Shown here: in pieces, positions 16,484 through 26,150 of the stretch | Layout: every line of letters starts with the position of its first letter | Numbering within the stretch: position 1 is the first letter of the stretch | From: an uncultured Flavobacteriaceae bacterium | GTDB taxonomy: Bacteria; Bacteroidota; Bacteroidia; Flavobacteriales; Flavobacteriaceae | Assembly: GCA_913062575.1 (NCBI GenBank) | Contig: CAJXVT010000002.1 | Coordinates: 1 to 64,000 of the forward strand | Direction: 5' to 3' | DNA: 64,000 nt | Translations under genes and position numbers: made by a program | Notes under the pieces: generated by a model | Databases searched by the model: none | Told to the model about the DNA's origin: nothing | Seen by the model: the letters and a program-made list of their open reading frames with translations, nothing else

Positions 16484-18106
16484 ATGAGAAAATATATCTT
16501 ATCACTTGCTATTATAGCAATTTTCGCTTCTTGTCAACAACAAGAAAAAGTAGATTTAATTGTAATCAATGCAAATGCATATACTGTAAACAACTACTTT
16601 GGCAAAGCAGAAAGCTTTGCTGTTAAAGACGGCAAGTTTATTGGAGTTGGCTCTAATGATGCCATCCAAAATAAGTTTGTAGCTACAGAAACTGTTGATG
16701 CAAAAAACCAAACCATTGTCCCTGGGTTGATTGATGCACATTGTCATTTTGCTGGTTTAGGGTTAAGTTTACAAAAAGTGAATCTTAGAGGCACTAAAAG
16801 CTATGATGAAATCTTAGAAAAACTAGTTGCATTTAAAAAAGAAAAAAACGCTGATTATATCACTGGTCGTGGTTGGGATCAAAATGATTGGGAAGTAAAA
16901 GTTTTTCCAACTAAAGAGAAATTAGACAAATTATTTCCAAATACACCTGTTGCAATTCGTAGAGTTGACGGACATGCTTTGTTGGTTAATGAAGCTGCTT
17001 TAAAATACTCAGGAATCTCTAGCACAAAATTCCCTAAAAACATAACTGGAGGAGAATTTATGCAGAAAAACGGGAAGTTAACTGGTGTGTTAATTGATGC
17101 GGCCATGCAATATATTAAAACTCCAAGTTCTACTAAAAAAGAAGCAATTCAAGGATTAATTGATGCTCAAAAAGTATCTTTTAGTTATGGACTAACTACT
17201 GTAAATGATGCAGGACTTGGCAGAGGAACCATAGAATTAATGGATAGTCTACAAAAAACTGGTGATTTAAAAATGAGAGTGTATGCAATGGTATCTGCTA
17301 GTCAACAAAACCTTGATTATTATCTAGGAAAAGGTGTTATTAAAACTGACAGATTAAACGTGCGTTCTTTTAAAGTATATGGAGATGGTGCTTTAGGTTC
17401 TCGTGGAGCTGCGATGAGAGACTCGTATAGCGATAGAGATAACCATCATGGAGCCTTGATTTATAAGCCAAAAAGATATGCAGAAATTGCAGCTCAAATT
17501 GCAAAATCTGATTATCAAATGAATACGCATGCCATTGGAGACTCTGCAAATACACATATATTGAAAACATACAAAGTAGCATTAAAAGACCAAAAAGATA
17601 GACGTTGGAAAATTGAGCATGCGCAGATTATTTCTCCAGAAGATTTTGATATGTTTGATAATATTGTGCCTTCTATACAACCAACACATGCAACTTCTGA
17701 TATGTATTGGGCAAAAGACAGAGTTGGTTCAAAACGTATGAAAGGTGCGTACGCATATAAAGATTTATTAAAGAAATACGGGAGCGTTGTTTTAGGAACT
17801 GATTTCCCAGTAGAAAGAGTAAGTACATTTTTAACATTTTCTGCTGCTGTAACACGTCAAGATACTGAAGGTTTTCCTGCTGGTGGATTTCAAATGGAAA
17901 ATGCATTAACCAGAGAGCAAACCTTAAAAGGGATGACTATTTGGGCGGCACACTCTAATTTTGAAGAAAACGAAAAAGGAAGCATTGAAGTTGGAAAATT
18001 CGCTGATTTTGTAATTCTAAATCAAAATATCATGACCGTTAAAGGTAGTGAAATACATAAAACAAAAGTTATTGCGACATATTTAAATGGAGAGAAGGTT
18101 TACTAA
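16484..18106 (+). CDS. amidohydrolase family lipoprotein (YtcJ-like)
   Basis: A 540-residue metal-dependent hydrolase with a lipobox (IIAIFASC; Cys17). The N- and C-terminal pieces form the composite beta sandwich typical of imidazolonepropionase-like amidohydrolases, and the metal-binding HxH appears in LIDAHCHFAGLG (about residues 84-86). Further metal ligands are suggested by MNTHAIGDSANTH, KIEHAQI and LGTDFPVE. The YtcJ-type group usually acts on N-substituted formamides or related amides, but the true substrate is unknown. It is only 4 bp downstream of the M28 peptidase, so the two extracytoplasmic hydrolases are one unit. Confidence 0.9.
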   Translation: MRKYILSLAIIAIFASCQQQEKVDLIVINANAYTVNNYFGKAESFAVKDGKFIGVGSNDAIQNKFVATETVDAKNQTIVPGLIDAHCHFAGLGLSLQKVNLRGTKSYDEILEKLVAFKKEKNADYITGRGWDQNDWEVKVFPTKEKLDKLFPNTPVAIRRVDGHALLVNEAALKYSGISSTKFPKNITGGEFMQKNGKLTGVLIDAAMQYIKTPSSTKKEAIQGLIDAQKVSFSYGLTTVNDAGLGRGTIELMDSLQKTGDLKMRVYAMVSASQQNLDYYLGKGVIKTDRLNVRSFKVYGDGALGSRGAAMRDSYSDRDNHHGALIYKPKRYAEIAAQIAKSDYQMNTHAIGDSANTHILKTYKVALKDQKDRRWKIEHAQIISPEDFDMFDNIVPSIQPTHATSDMYWAKDRVGSKRMKGAYAYKDLLKKYGSVVLGTDFPVERVSTFLTFSAAVTRQDTEGFPAGGFQMENALTREQTLKGMTIWAAHSNFEENEKGSIEVGKFADFVILNQNIMTVKGSEIHKTKVIATYLNGEKVY

Positions 18107-18180
18107 TTCCTTTGTCATTCCAGTGGAAACAGGTATCCACAAGCAAATATAGATTGCTTATAAAGTGCAGAATGCTATAT

Positions 18181-18210
18181 AAAAAAGCGAACCAAATGGT
18201 TCGCTTTTTT
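18181..18210. terminator. terminator after the amidohydrolase gene
   Basis: Perfect 14-bp inverted repeat aaaaaagcgaacca / tggttcgctttttt with a 2-nt gap, ending in six T residues. The 77-codon ORF at 18112 reads through it and is not credible. Confidence 0.9.
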
Positions 18211-18295
18211 CTTTTCCTAAATTTTTTTTTTCATTTAGGAAAAAGAATCAAAAATCTACTATCTTGCAGATCTTTAAGAAAAAACACCATTCATT

Positions 18296-18736
18296 ATGAA
18301 ATCACTTTTGTCAATATTATTTTTAGCGCTTTTTATTTCTTGTAGCTCTAACGAAGACGACTTTAGTATGGATAATGAAACCGAAATTCTTGAATATATC
18401 CAAAGTCATAACCTTACTGCTACAAAAACAAGCTCAGGTTTATATTATGTAATTACTGATCCAGGAACAGGAAATAAACCAAATCAGAATTCAACTGTAA
18501 CCGTAAACTATATCGGTAAATTTACCAACGGTAATACATTTGACCAAGGGCAAAATATAACTTTTAACTTACAAAATGTAATTCCTGGCTGGACAGAAGG
18601 CTTGACTTATTTTAATGAAGATGGTCAAGGCTTATTATTAATTCCTTCTCATTTAGGTTATGGTGCAAATGGCTCTAATGGAATACCAGGCGGATCCGTT
18701 TTAGTGTTTAATATCCATTTATTAGGGATTAACTAA
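18296..18736 (+). CDS. FKBP-type peptidyl-prolyl cis-trans isomerase lipoprotein
   Basis: A 146-residue protein with a lipoprotein signal (SILFLALFISC; Cys16) and an FKBP domain at about 50-146: VTVNYIGKFTNGNTFDQ, VIPGWTEGL, LLIPSHLGYG and VLVFNIHLLGIN follow the family order. It should catalyse proline isomerisation and help fold envelope proteins, anchored on the periplasmic side. A near-consensus -7 (TATCTTGC) lies about 30 bp upstream. It is convergent with trpA, with one base between the stop codons and no room for a classic terminator. Confidence 0.92.
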   Translation: MKSLLSILFLALFISCSSNEDDFSMDNETEILEYIQSHNLTATKTSSGLYYVITDPGTGNKPNQNSTVTVNYIGKFTNGNTFDQGQNITFNLQNVIPGWTEGLTYFNEDGQGLLLIPSHLGYGANGSNGIPGGSVLVFNIHLLGIN

Positions 18737-18737
18737 A

Positions 18738-19499
18738 TCATTTTATTGATTTTATAAAATCTATAATTCCATTTACTCCAGTACTTTCTACGTTTTTTAT
18801 AAAAGCTGATCCTATGATTGCTCCATTTGCAAACTGACAAGCTGTATCAAAAGTTTTTTTATCAGAAATACCAAAACCAACAATTAAGTTACTTTTTAAA
18901 TTCATTGCTTTGATACGCTCAAAATAAGCTATTTGTTGATTGGAAATTTCTCCTTGTGCTCCTGTAATAGAAGAAGAAGCAACTACATAAATAAAAGCAT
19001 CAGTTAATGAATCAATTTTCTGAATGCGTTCATCTGATGTATGTGGTGTAATTAAAAATACATTTGTCAATCCATATTTTTGAAATAATTGCTGATAATG
19101 ATTTTCGTATTCTATCATTGGTAAATCTGGAAGAATCAATGTTTCAATTCCACAATCTACACAAGCCTGACAAAACTTGTCTTCTCCATACTTTAAAAGT
19201 TGATTCAAATACCCCATCAAAACTAAAGGAGTAGAATTGGTTTCTTTGATAGCTTTTAATTGCTCAAAGACAATATCTAAATTCATTCCGTTTTGCAAAG
19301 CTATTTGGCTACTATCCTGAATTGTAGGCCCATCTGCTAACGGATCAGAATATGGCAAGCCAACTTCTATAAAATCGACATTGCTTTTACTTAGTTCTGA
19401 AATGATTGTTTGTGTATCATTCAAGTTTGGAAAACCTGCTGTAAAAAAGATAGAAAGTAAGTTCTTTTTTTCTTGAAATAATTGATGTAGTCTATTCAT
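18738..19499 (-). CDS. trpA: tryptophan synthase alpha subunit
   Basis: A 253-residue TrpA, which cleaves indole-3-glycerol phosphate to indole and passes it to TrpB. The catalytic Glu is in DFIEVGLPYSDPLADGP, and the second catalytic Asp sits in LILPDLP. The phosphate-binding loop VGFGIS is present near the C-terminus. It is the last gene of the trp operon. Its ATG overlaps the stop of the DUF3050 gene in the string TAATG, so translation is coupled to DUF3050 rather than directly to trpB. Confidence 0.97.
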   Translation of the reverse strand: MNRLHQLFQEKKNLLSIFFTAGFPNLNDTQTIISELSKSNVDFIEVGLPYSDPLADGPTIQDSSQIALQNGMNLDIVFEQLKAIKETNSTPLVLMGYLNQLLKYGEDKFCQACVDCGIETLILPDLPMIEYENHYQQLFQKYGLTNVFLITPHTSDERIQKIDSLTDAFIYVVASSSITGAQGEISNQQIAYFERIKAMNLKSNLIVGFGISDKKTFDTACQFANGAIIGSAFIKNVESTGVNGIIDFIKSIK

Positions 19500-20293
19500 T
19501 AGTTCGTCAATATTAACTGTTTTTCTTCAATTTTAATAGCAATTGCATCCCATAATTGAATTCGCTGTTTTAAAGAGTCTTTTGCGATTGTTAAAACTTC
19601 ATTCCATTTTTGTTCATCTTTACCACACAATTCTTCAATCATTTTTAATGATAACGGACCGTGTTCATCTCCATCTAATTCTATATGTCGGTGTAAATAA
19701 TACCTTAGCTTCGTATAGTGCTCTTTTGCATCGGATTCTTCTGCATTTTTCACAATTTCTAAAAACATATCAGGGATTACATCTTCTCTTCCAAAAGTAA
19801 AAGCCGATGCAATTTTATGAGCTTGATTTGTATTAATTTGATCAAAAGTAGCCGTTACAAATTCTTTTACAGATGATAAAATTGCTACAGACCTCAAAGA
19901 ATCCTCAACCGAAACTCCTTTTTTTATCTCTTGGACAAAAACATTGACCTTAGACACATCTGCTCCAACTTCTTCCATTGCGTCTACATACATTTCATAA
20001 TGACTTCTCGGTTGTCCTAACTCATTGATATCACTTTCTTCTGCATGAACAATCTCATTAACAAATCTAGCTACAGAAGTATTCTCACTTGGCAACCACG
20101 GCACAGAAACACAGGTTAATTGTTGCTGTAATGCTTTTAACAGAGACATAAAATCCCATACTGCAAACACATGATTCTCCATGAAAACTTTCACATCATC
20201 AATGGACGAAAGTTTTGCATACAATACATGATTTTTCAGTTGTTCTCTTAAAGGGTTCAATTCCTTTTCTATAAATGCTATTTTAGTATTCAT
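19499..20293 (-). CDS. DUF3050-family protein embedded in the trp operon
   Basis: A 264-residue, all-helical cytosolic protein that I recognise as DUF3050, a family believed to share the haem-oxygenase-like helical fold. Potential metal ligands are clustered: Glu80, His83 and Glu86 in [10 protein letters not shown], and His203-x3-Asp207-x3-His211 in [11 protein letters not shown]; His41 lies in the first helix. The pattern recalls haem-oxygenase-like di-iron enzymes, but this is inference. Both junctions are TAATG overlaps: its ATG with the trpB stop and its stop with the trpA ATG. It must therefore be made in step with the two tryptophan synthase subunits. A role in indole or tryptophan metabolism is likely from context; no activity is known to me. 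Confidence 0.85.
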   Translation of the reverse strand: MNTKIAFIEKELNPLREQLKNHVLYAKLSSIDDVKVFMENHVFAVWDFMSLLKALQQQLTCVSVPWLPSENTSVARFVNEIVHAEESDINELGQPRSHYEMYVDAMEEVGADVSKVNVFVQEIKKGVSVEDSLRSVAILSSVKEFVTATFDQINTNQAHKIASAFTFGREDVIPDMFLEIVKNAEESDAKEHYTKLRYYLHRHIELDGDEHGPLSLKMIEELCGKDEQKWNEVLTIAKDSLKQRIQLWDAIAIKIEEKQLILTN

Positions 20294-21477
20294 TATGCCT
20301 CTAAATGATTGATATACGTTTCTAAATCTTTATCTCCTCTACCAGATAAATTCACTACAACAACCTGTTCTTTTTTCAAATCCATTTTTGGTAAAACGGC
20401 CAAAGCATGTGCACTTTCTAATGCAGGAATAATTCCCTCTATTTTCGTTAACTCATAAGCAGCATTTAATGCTTCTTGATCTGTAGCATTCATAAATTTC
20501 GCTCGCTTGGTTTCGTGTAAATAGGCATGTAAAGGTCCAACTCCTGGGTAATCCAATCCTGCAGAAATTGAATATGGCTCCACAATTTGCCCATATTCAT
20601 CTTGCATTAAAATAGTTTTACTACCATGAATTACACCGACATCTCCTAATTGAGAAGTAGCAGCACTTTCTCCAGAATCTACTCCTAAACCCGCAGCTTC
20701 AACAGCAATTAATACTACTTCTTCATCTTCTAAATAATGATAAAAAGCACCTGCGGCATTAGATCCTCCTCCAACACAAGCAATAATTGTATCTGGATTT
20801 TCTTTACCTGTTTGTGCTTTTAATTGCACTTTCATCTCTTCTGAGATTACAGCTTGCAAACGCGCAACCATATCAGGGTATGGATGTGGACCAACAACAG
20901 AGCCTATTAAATAATAAGTTTCAGGATGTTGAATCCAATATCTGATTGCTTCATTTGTAGCATCTTTCAACGTTTTACTTCCACTAATTGCCGGTATAAC
21001 AGTAGCTCCTAACATTTTCATACGAGCTACATTTGGAGCTTGACGTTTGATGTCAACCTCTCCCATAAACACCACACATTCCAAATTCATCAATGCACAA
21101 ACGGTTGCCGTTGCAACGCCATGCTGCCCTGCTCCTGTTTCCGCAATAATTTTAGTTTTCCCTAAATGTTTCGCCACTAAAATCTGACCAATGGTATTGT
21201 TTATTTTATGAGCGCCAGTATGATTTAAATCTTCTCGTTTTAAATAAATAGTAGCTCCATATTTTTCTGACAAACGTTTGGCTAGATACAACGGACTTGG
21301 CCTACCAACATAATGCTGCAATAGATCTTTATATTCTTTCTGAAAAGCATCAGATGATAAAATATCTAAATAATTATCTTCTAATTCCTTTACATTTGGA
21401 TATAACAATTCAGGAATAAATGCTCCACCAAATTGGCCGTAATATCCTTCTTTAGTTGGTTCGTATTTACTTTTCAT
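20293..21477 (-). CDS. trpB: tryptophan synthase beta subunit
   Basis: A 394-residue TrpB that joins indole and serine using pyridoxal phosphate. The PLP lysine is in [12 protein letters not shown] (about residue 87), the phosphate-binding loop is CVGGGSNA, and the N-terminal [10 protein letters not shown] block is typical. The ORF track starts at a TTG one codon earlier; I chose the ATG at 21477. It overlaps the end of trpF by 11 bp and its stop overlaps the DUF3050 ATG. Confidence 0.97.
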   Translation of the reverse strand: MKSKYEPTKEGYYGQFGGAFIPELLYPNVKELEDNYLDILSSDAFQKEYKDLLQHYVGRPSPLYLAKRLSEKYGATIYLKREDLNHTGAHKINNTIGQILVAKHLGKTKIIAETGAGQHGVATATVCALMNLECVVFMGEVDIKRQAPNVARMKMLGATVIPAISGSKTLKDATNEAIRYWIQHPETYYLIGSVVGPHPYPDMVARLQAVISEEMKVQLKAQTGKENPDTIIACVGGGSNAAGAFYHYLEDEEVVLIAVEAAGLGVDSGESAATSQLGDVGVIHGSKTILMQDEYGQIVEPYSISAGLDYPGVGPLHAYLHETKRAKFMNATDQEALNAAYELTKIEGIIPALESAHALAVLPKMDLKKEQVVVVNLSGRGDKDLETYINHLEA

Positions 21478-22129
21478 CAATTCTTAAATTTGATAAATTA
21501 TTTTTAAAATTTCTTAATTCTTCTACGTTTTTCAATGCGATATCTATTTCAAACCCACTATTTACATCCAATCCAATACAGTATTTTGAAGCTTCTGTTT
21601 TAAAAAAATCGTTGAGTGAATTTACATCTGTAAGTGATATTCCTCCACTCAATAAATACGGTTTTGTCCCGCTATAATTTGACAAAATCTTCCATGAAAA
21701 TTTTTCACCATTTCCTCCATGATATTTTCCTTTTGTATCGAATAAAAAATAATCACATACTTCTTCAAACTCTTTAGTTACTTCAAAATCAAAATCATCA
21801 TCAACAGAAAACACTTTTATGATTTCTATATTTTTATTGATGATTCCGTCTCTTTTCCGAACCTCTCTACAATAGCCAACGGTTTCTGTGCCTCCATGCA
21901 ATTGGACACAATCTAACTCATATTTATTTGCTATTTCAATGACATCACCGACCCAATCACTTACAAATACTCCTACTTTTTTTATCGTTTTTGGAATTTC
22001 AACAAAAGGAAAATCAACCACATTTCTAAGGGAGTTTTCATAAAAAATAAAACCTATAAAGTCAGGTTGAATTTTTAGTAATTCCGATATATTATCGGCG
22101 TCACGCATTCCGCAAACTTTTAACTTCAT
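21467..22129 (-). CDS. trpF: phosphoribosylanthranilate isomerase
   Basis: A 220-residue (beta-alpha)8 enzyme of the tryptophan pathway that converts phosphoribosylanthranilate to CdRP. The start [14 protein letters not shown] carries the catalytic Cys; [23 protein letters not shown] (with the catalytic Asp) and LSGGI follow in family order. It lies 2 bp after trpC and overlaps trpB by 11 bp, so it is in the middle of the translationally linked operon. Confidence 0.96.
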   Translation of the reverse strand: MKLKVCGMRDADNISELLKIQPDFIGFIFYENSLRNVVDFPFVEIPKTIKKVGVFVSDWVGDVIEIANKYELDCVQLHGGTETVGYCREVRKRDGIINKNIEIIKVFSVDDDFDFEVTKEFEEVCDYFLFDTKGKYHGGNGEKFSWKILSNYSGTKPYLLSGGISLTDVNSLNDFFKTEASKYCIGLDVNSGFEIDIALKNVEELRNFKNNLSNLRIDEK

Positions 22130-22131
22130 AA

Positions 22132-22917
22132 CTATCTAATTTGACTAATAAACTCTTGACAAGCAATTCCTGGATCTTCTTCTTTCATAAAATTCTCACC
22201 AATTAAAAATCCATGAAACCCATATTCTTTTAAACCTGAAATAATTTTAGGATCTGAAATCCCACTTTCAGAAACCTTTACACAAGTATCAGGAATCTGA
22301 TTTGCTAATAGAATTGAATTCTCTAAATCAACTTCAAACGATTTCAAGTTTCTATTATTAATTCCGATAATCTTATTATTCAATTCAATCTTATCTAAAT
22401 CTTCTTGAGTATGCACCTCATACAATACCTCCAAGCCTAAATCAGTAGCTAACTGTCCATAGTTTTTCAACTCTTGTTTTGTCAAACAAGCAGCAATTAA
22501 TAAAATTACATCTGCACCAATTGCTTTTGCTTCTACAATCTGAAATCCATCAACAATAAAGTCTTTACGTAAGATTGGTTTGATTTGATTTACAACTCTT
22601 GCCTCCATCAAATCAGCCATCGTTCCTCCAAAAAATGAAGTATCTGTTAAGATAGATTGTGCTGCTACATTTGCATCCAAATATCCATTTGTAACATCTA
22701 CAATTTTAGCCTTATCATTAATGACTCCCTTAGAAGGTGACTGGCGCTTAAACTCTGCTATGATTCCTGTAGAACCTACTTCTAACAACGACTTTTTTAA
22801 TGAAAGTGGCTGTCTCTGAAAATTTGGACTTGCTACCAATTTACTAACTGGAACTTCTGCTTTAATCTTAGCAACTTCCTTCTTTTTAAATGCGATTATT
22901 TTATCTAAAATTGTCAT
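22132..22917 (-). CDS. trpC: indole-3-glycerol phosphate synthase
   Basis: A 261-residue enzyme that closes the indole ring from CdRP. Family motifs include the N-terminal ILDKIIAFKKKEV, the catalytic Lys in EFKRQSPSKG, LRKDFIVD, IGINNRNLKSFEVD and SESGI. Separate TrpC and TrpF proteins are present here, unlike the fused form of some enterobacteria. Spacing to neighbours is one or two bases. Confidence 0.97.
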   Translation of the reverse strand: MTILDKIIAFKKKEVAKIKAEVPVSKLVASPNFQRQPLSLKKSLLEVGSTGIIAEFKRQSPSKGVINDKAKIVDVTNGYLDANVAAQSILTDTSFFGGTMADLMEARVVNQIKPILRKDFIVDGFQIVEAKAIGADVILLIAACLTKQELKNYGQLATDLGLEVLYEVHTQEDLDKIELNNKIIGINNRNLKSFEVDLENSILLANQIPDTCVKVSESGISDPKIISGLKEYGFHGFLIGENFMKEEDPGIACQEFISQIR

Positions 22918-22918
22918 T

Positions 22919-23908
22919 TTACTTTTGTACTAATTTCGTTAAACTTTGTTTTGCTTTCAATCCAAAAAGCGATTCTTTAGCTTCTGCAAAAGTATCATGA
23001 AAAGATTTAGTATCATCAACAATTTTCAAAGCAAAAGCAGCATTTGTTAAAACTACATTGTTTTGCGCTTCAGTTCCTTTCCCTTCTAAAATTGTTTTGA
23101 AAATTTTTGCTGCATCTGCAACAGAGCTTCCTCCAAAAATATCAGATTTCTCAATGTTTTTAAACCCTAAATCTTCTGGAGTAATCAATTCTTCTCCTTG
23201 TTTTGTAAATAGTTTAAACGCACCTGTTAAAGAGATTTCATCGTAGCCATCTAATGCATGTACTATTCCGTAGTTAATCCCTTCTTCTTGCAATATATAA
23301 TTATACAACCTGGCAACTTCTAGATTAAAAGTTCCCAACATTTGATTTTGTGGCGAACTTGGATTTACTAATGGACCTAACATATTAAAAAACGTTTTTA
23401 GCTTCAACGCTTTTCTAGTTGGGCCAGCAGCTTTCATTGCTGGATGAAACTTTGGCGCATGTAAAAAACAAATATTTGCTGATTCTAATTGCTGCTTCAA
23501 AACATTTTCATCATTGGTGAATTCATACCCAAAACTGGCTAACATATCTGAAGAACCAGATTGTGAAGACACAGAATAATTTCCATGTTTCGCTACTTTT
23601 TGTCCCGTTCCAGCAACAATAAAAGAGGTTAATGTAGAAATATTAAAAGTATCTTTCCCGTCTCCACCAGTTCCAACAATATCAATCGTATTAAACTCAG
23701 ATAAATCTACTTTAATAGCCAACTCTAATAAGGCATTTCTAAACCCAGAAAGTTCATCTACCGTTATAGGACGCATCATGAACACCGTCATAAAAGATGC
23801 TAAATGTGCATCATTGTATTTGGCTGCTGCGATATTTATCAAGATCTCTTTGGCTTGTGATTTTGACAATGTTTTTTGCTGATATAAATCGTTTAGGATT
23901 GCTTTCAT
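22919..23908 (-). CDS. trpD: anthranilate phosphoribosyltransferase
   Basis: A 329-residue enzyme that transfers phosphoribose from PRPP to anthranilate. The PRPP-binding loop is GTGGDGKDTFNIST (about 80-93), followed by KHGNYSVSSQSGS and NMLGPLVNP. Its ATG overlaps the trpG stop (ATGA), so the two are coupled. Length is normal for the unfused enzyme. Confidence 0.97.
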   Translation of the reverse strand: MKAILNDLYQQKTLSKSQAKEILINIAAAKYNDAHLASFMTVFMMRPITVDELSGFRNALLELAIKVDLSEFNTIDIVGTGGDGKDTFNISTLTSFIVAGTGQKVAKHGNYSVSSQSGSSDMLASFGYEFTNDENVLKQQLESANICFLHAPKFHPAMKAAGPTRKALKLKTFFNMLGPLVNPSSPQNQMLGTFNLEVARLYNYILQEEGINYGIVHALDGYDEISLTGAFKLFTKQGEELITPEDLGFKNIEKSDIFGGSSVADAAKIFKTILEGKGTEAQNNVVLTNAAFALKIVDDTKSFHDTFAEAKESLFGLKAKQSLTKLVQK

Positions 23909-24483
23909 TTCTCCACAGTTTCTAAAAAGTTCCGAACTATTTGCTCTCCAACTTCTGTTAAAATAGATTCTGGATGAAACTGAACTGCAGAGACATTAAA
24001 TTCTTTATGTTGAATTGCCTGAATCTCTCCATCTTCATCAACCGCAGTAATTGCAATTGTTCTTGGGAAATTTTCTTTTGAAGCTATCCAAGAATGGTAT
24101 CTAGCTGCTTCAAATTTCTGTGGAATTCCTTTAAAAATATCTGCTTTACTTTCGATGATTTCCATTTCTGTAGCTACCCCATGAAACACTTCTCCCATGT
24201 TTTCAATCTGCCCGCCAAAAACTTCTGTAATTGCTTGCAATCCTAAGCACACTCCGAAAATTGGAATTCTTCCTGCATAAGTTGCAATTACATCTTTTAA
24301 GATTCCTGCTTCATCAGGAACTCCTGGTCCTGGAGATAACATAATTACATCATATCTCTCTATGTCTTCTAAAGCTATTTCATCGTTACGAAATACATCT
24401 GGTAAATTCCCTGTAATATCTTCTACCATGTGTACCAAATTGTAGGTAAACGAATCGTAATTGTCTAATATTAGTATCTTCAT
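23905..24483 (-). CDS. trpG: anthranilate synthase component II (glutamine amidotransferase)
   Basis: A 192-residue class I amidotransferase that supplies ammonia from glutamine to TrpE. It shows LILDNYDSFTYNLVH at the N-terminus, the oxyanion strand SPGPGVPDEAG, the nucleophile Cys in GVCLGLQA, and His/Glu in VQFHPESILTE. It could also serve PabB in folate synthesis, but its place between trpE and trpD fixes the main role. It lies 48 bp after trpE and overlaps trpD by 4 bp. Confidence 0.96.
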   Translation of the reverse strand: MKILILDNYDSFTYNLVHMVEDITGNLPDVFRNDEIALEDIERYDVIMLSPGPGVPDEAGILKDVIATYAGRIPIFGVCLGLQAITEVFGGQIENMGEVFHGVATEMEIIESKADIFKGIPQKFEAARYHSWIASKENFPRTIAITAVDEDGEIQAIQHKEFNVSAVQFHPESILTEVGEQIVRNFLETVEK

Positions 24484-24531
24484 ATTATTGTTTAATCGTG
24501 TAATTGTTTACTGATAACTTTTTACTAAAAA

Positions 24532-25923
24532 CTAAATCTCCTCTGCTAAAAACAATGCCTTTTTCAACGCTGCTAATTTATTATTTACTTCTTGTAATTC
24601 TTTTTCTTCATCAGAATGGATGACAATTCCAGCACCAGCCTGGTAATACAACACATTATTCTTACTCACAAAAGAACGAATTGCGATGGCTAAATTTACC
24701 GAACCATCTAAACCTATGATTCCAACGGCACCTCCATAAAAACCTCTAGATTGATTTTCATACTGATCAATCAGTTGCATCGCTTTATATTTTGGCGCAC
24801 CACTTAAGGTTCCTGCCGGAAAAGTATCTCCAACAATAGTAATTGGATTTCCTTTTATTTTTCCTTGCACTGTAGAAACTAAATGTATCACATGGCTAAA
24901 ATATTGCACTTCTTTAAACACCTCAACTTTCACATTATCGGCATGCTTACTTAAGTCGTTTCTTGCCAAATCAACTAACATTACATGTTCTGCTGTTTCT
25001 TTTTTATCTTCTGAAAGCTGTTTTCCAAGTTTGATATCCTCTGCCATATCTCCAGTCCTTCTGAATGTTCCTGCAATTGGATTGATAATTGCTTTACCCG
25101 CATTGATTTTAATTTGTGCTTCTGGCGAAGAACCCATCAATTTAAAAGAACCATAATCAAAATAAAACAAATAAGGTGATGGATTTATAGAACGTAACGC
25201 TCTGTACACATTAAACTCATCACCTTTAAATTCTTGTTGAAATTGACGCGATAACACCAGTTGAAAGACATCACCACGTTTACAATGTGCTTTTGCTTTG
25301 ACAACATATTCTTTAAAATCATCATCTGTACAATTTGAAGTTTCATCTCCTTTAATTTCGAATTTCTGTGTATTAAACGTTTGTGCTTCAATGATAGTTT
25401 CAATTTCAGAAATTCTAGATTCAGTTCCTGCTTCTACATTTTCAATCAAAGTCATTTCATCATTAAAATGATTAATGGCAATAATAAACCGGTAAAAACT
25501 GTACTGCATTAACGGAATTTTAGATGGAGCGTCTTTAACAGTTAGTTCAATATTTTCAAAATACTGAACACTATCATAGGTTGTATATCCGTACAAACCA
25601 TTAAATGATTTTAGTTTTGCATTGCAATCCAAATCAATAGACTTTGAGAAATTGTCGAACAATTCATAAAAATTCTTATCGACAGCATATTCATCTATCG
25701 TTTCTCCTTTTTGAAATACAGAAAATTTATGATTTTCTACTTTCATTGTCACTATCGGCTCTATACAAATAAAAGAAAAACTTTCTTCTTTACTATGATA
25801 ATCTGAACTCTCTAACAATAAAGAATTGGCGTATTTGTCTCTAAATCTTAAATACAAACCAACCGGAGTTACGGTGTCTGAAATGCGAGTGGAACTTATC
25901 GTTTTAAATTGTAGTTTTTTCAT
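24532..25923 (-). CDS. trpE: anthranilate synthase component I
   Basis: A 463-residue enzyme making anthranilate from chorismate. The ORF track begins at a TTG (25941); the ATG at 25923 (MKKLQFKTISS) is a better start. The allosteric tryptophan-binding motif appears as LLLESSDYHS near residue 35, so feedback inhibition is expected. The chorismate-binding half carries GSSPEAQIK, INPIAGTFRR, DLARNDL and PAGTLSGAPK. It heads the operon, about 107 bp behind the attenuator hairpin, so supply is controlled both by attenuation of transcription and by end-product inhibition. Confidence 0.96.
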   Translation of the reverse strand: MKKLQFKTISSTRISDTVTPVGLYLRFRDKYANSLLLESSDYHSKEESFSFICIEPIVTMKVENHKFSVFQKGETIDEYAVDKNFYELFDNFSKSIDLDCNAKLKSFNGLYGYTTYDSVQYFENIELTVKDAPSKIPLMQYSFYRFIIAINHFNDEMTLIENVEAGTESRISEIETIIEAQTFNTQKFEIKGDETSNCTDDDFKEYVVKAKAHCKRGDVFQLVLSRQFQQEFKGDEFNVYRALRSINPSPYLFYFDYGSFKLMGSSPEAQIKINAGKAIINPIAGTFRRTGDMAEDIKLGKQLSEDKKETAEHVMLVDLARNDLSKHADNVKVEVFKEVQYFSHVIHLVSTVQGKIKGNPITIVGDTFPAGTLSGAPKYKAMQLIDQYENQSRGFYGGAVGIIGLDGSVNLAIAIRSFVSKNNVLYYQAGAGIVIHSDEEKELQEVNNKLAALKKALFLAEEI

Positions 25924-26029
25924 AAATTCTTGTAATTGCAAAGCAAATGATAATTTGCCATGGCAATCTTTTTATTAATTAAGAGATTACTTCGTCGTAA
26001 ACTCCTCGTATTGACTTGTTCTTAAAAAC

Positions 26030-26060
26030 AAAAAAGGCTTATCGTGAGATAAGCCTTTTT
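26030..26060 (-). terminator. trp attenuator terminator hairpin
   Basis: On the minus strand, aaaaaggcttatc tcac gataagccttttt forms a 13-bp perfect stem with a 4-nt loop and a T-tract. It lies between the leader peptide and trpE. The 5' arm (GGCTTATC) can alternatively pair with GATAAG at 26095-26100, just after the leader peptide. Confidence 0.9.
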
Positions 26061-26117
26061 AATTATGTTATATATACATATAGGATTTTCCTCACTTATC
26101 AGTTAAGAGAGTTCCAC
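26061..26117 (-). promoter_or_regulatory. trp leader alternative-pairing region (antiterminator)
   Basis: Within the leader RNA, CTCTTA (overlapping codons after the Trp run) can pair with TAA(gt)GAG, placing the leader stop codon in the loop (1:2 pairing). The segment GATAAG at 26095-26100 can instead pair with CTTATC in the 5' arm of the terminator (2:3 pairing), blocking it. This is the classic logic of ribosome-mediated attenuation: stalling at Trp codons frees segment 2 and allows read-through. Pairings were found by eye. Confidence 0.7.
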
Positions 26118-26143
26118 CACCATATGTTTTGTTGTTTCATCAT
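26099..26143 (-). CDS. trpL: trp leader peptide with three consecutive Trp codons
   Basis: A 14-residue ORF too short for the ORF track: MMKQQNIWWWNSLN followed by TGA. TGG TGG TGG lies at 26114-26122, eight residues in. Random occurrence of three Trp codons directly upstream of a terminator and trpE is very unlikely. The ATG follows the -7 element by only 7 nt, so the messenger would have almost no 5' leader; a second ATG directly follows and may be the one used. It senses charged tRNA-Trp through ribosome stalling. Confidence 0.9.
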   Translation of the reverse strand: MMKQQNIWWWNSLN

Positions 26144-26150
26144 TGAGGTA

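Noticed and set aside
18112-18345. 77-codon ORF after the amidohydrolase gene
   Set aside because: It reads through a perfect terminator and overlaps the start of the FKBP gene; composition is not protein-like.
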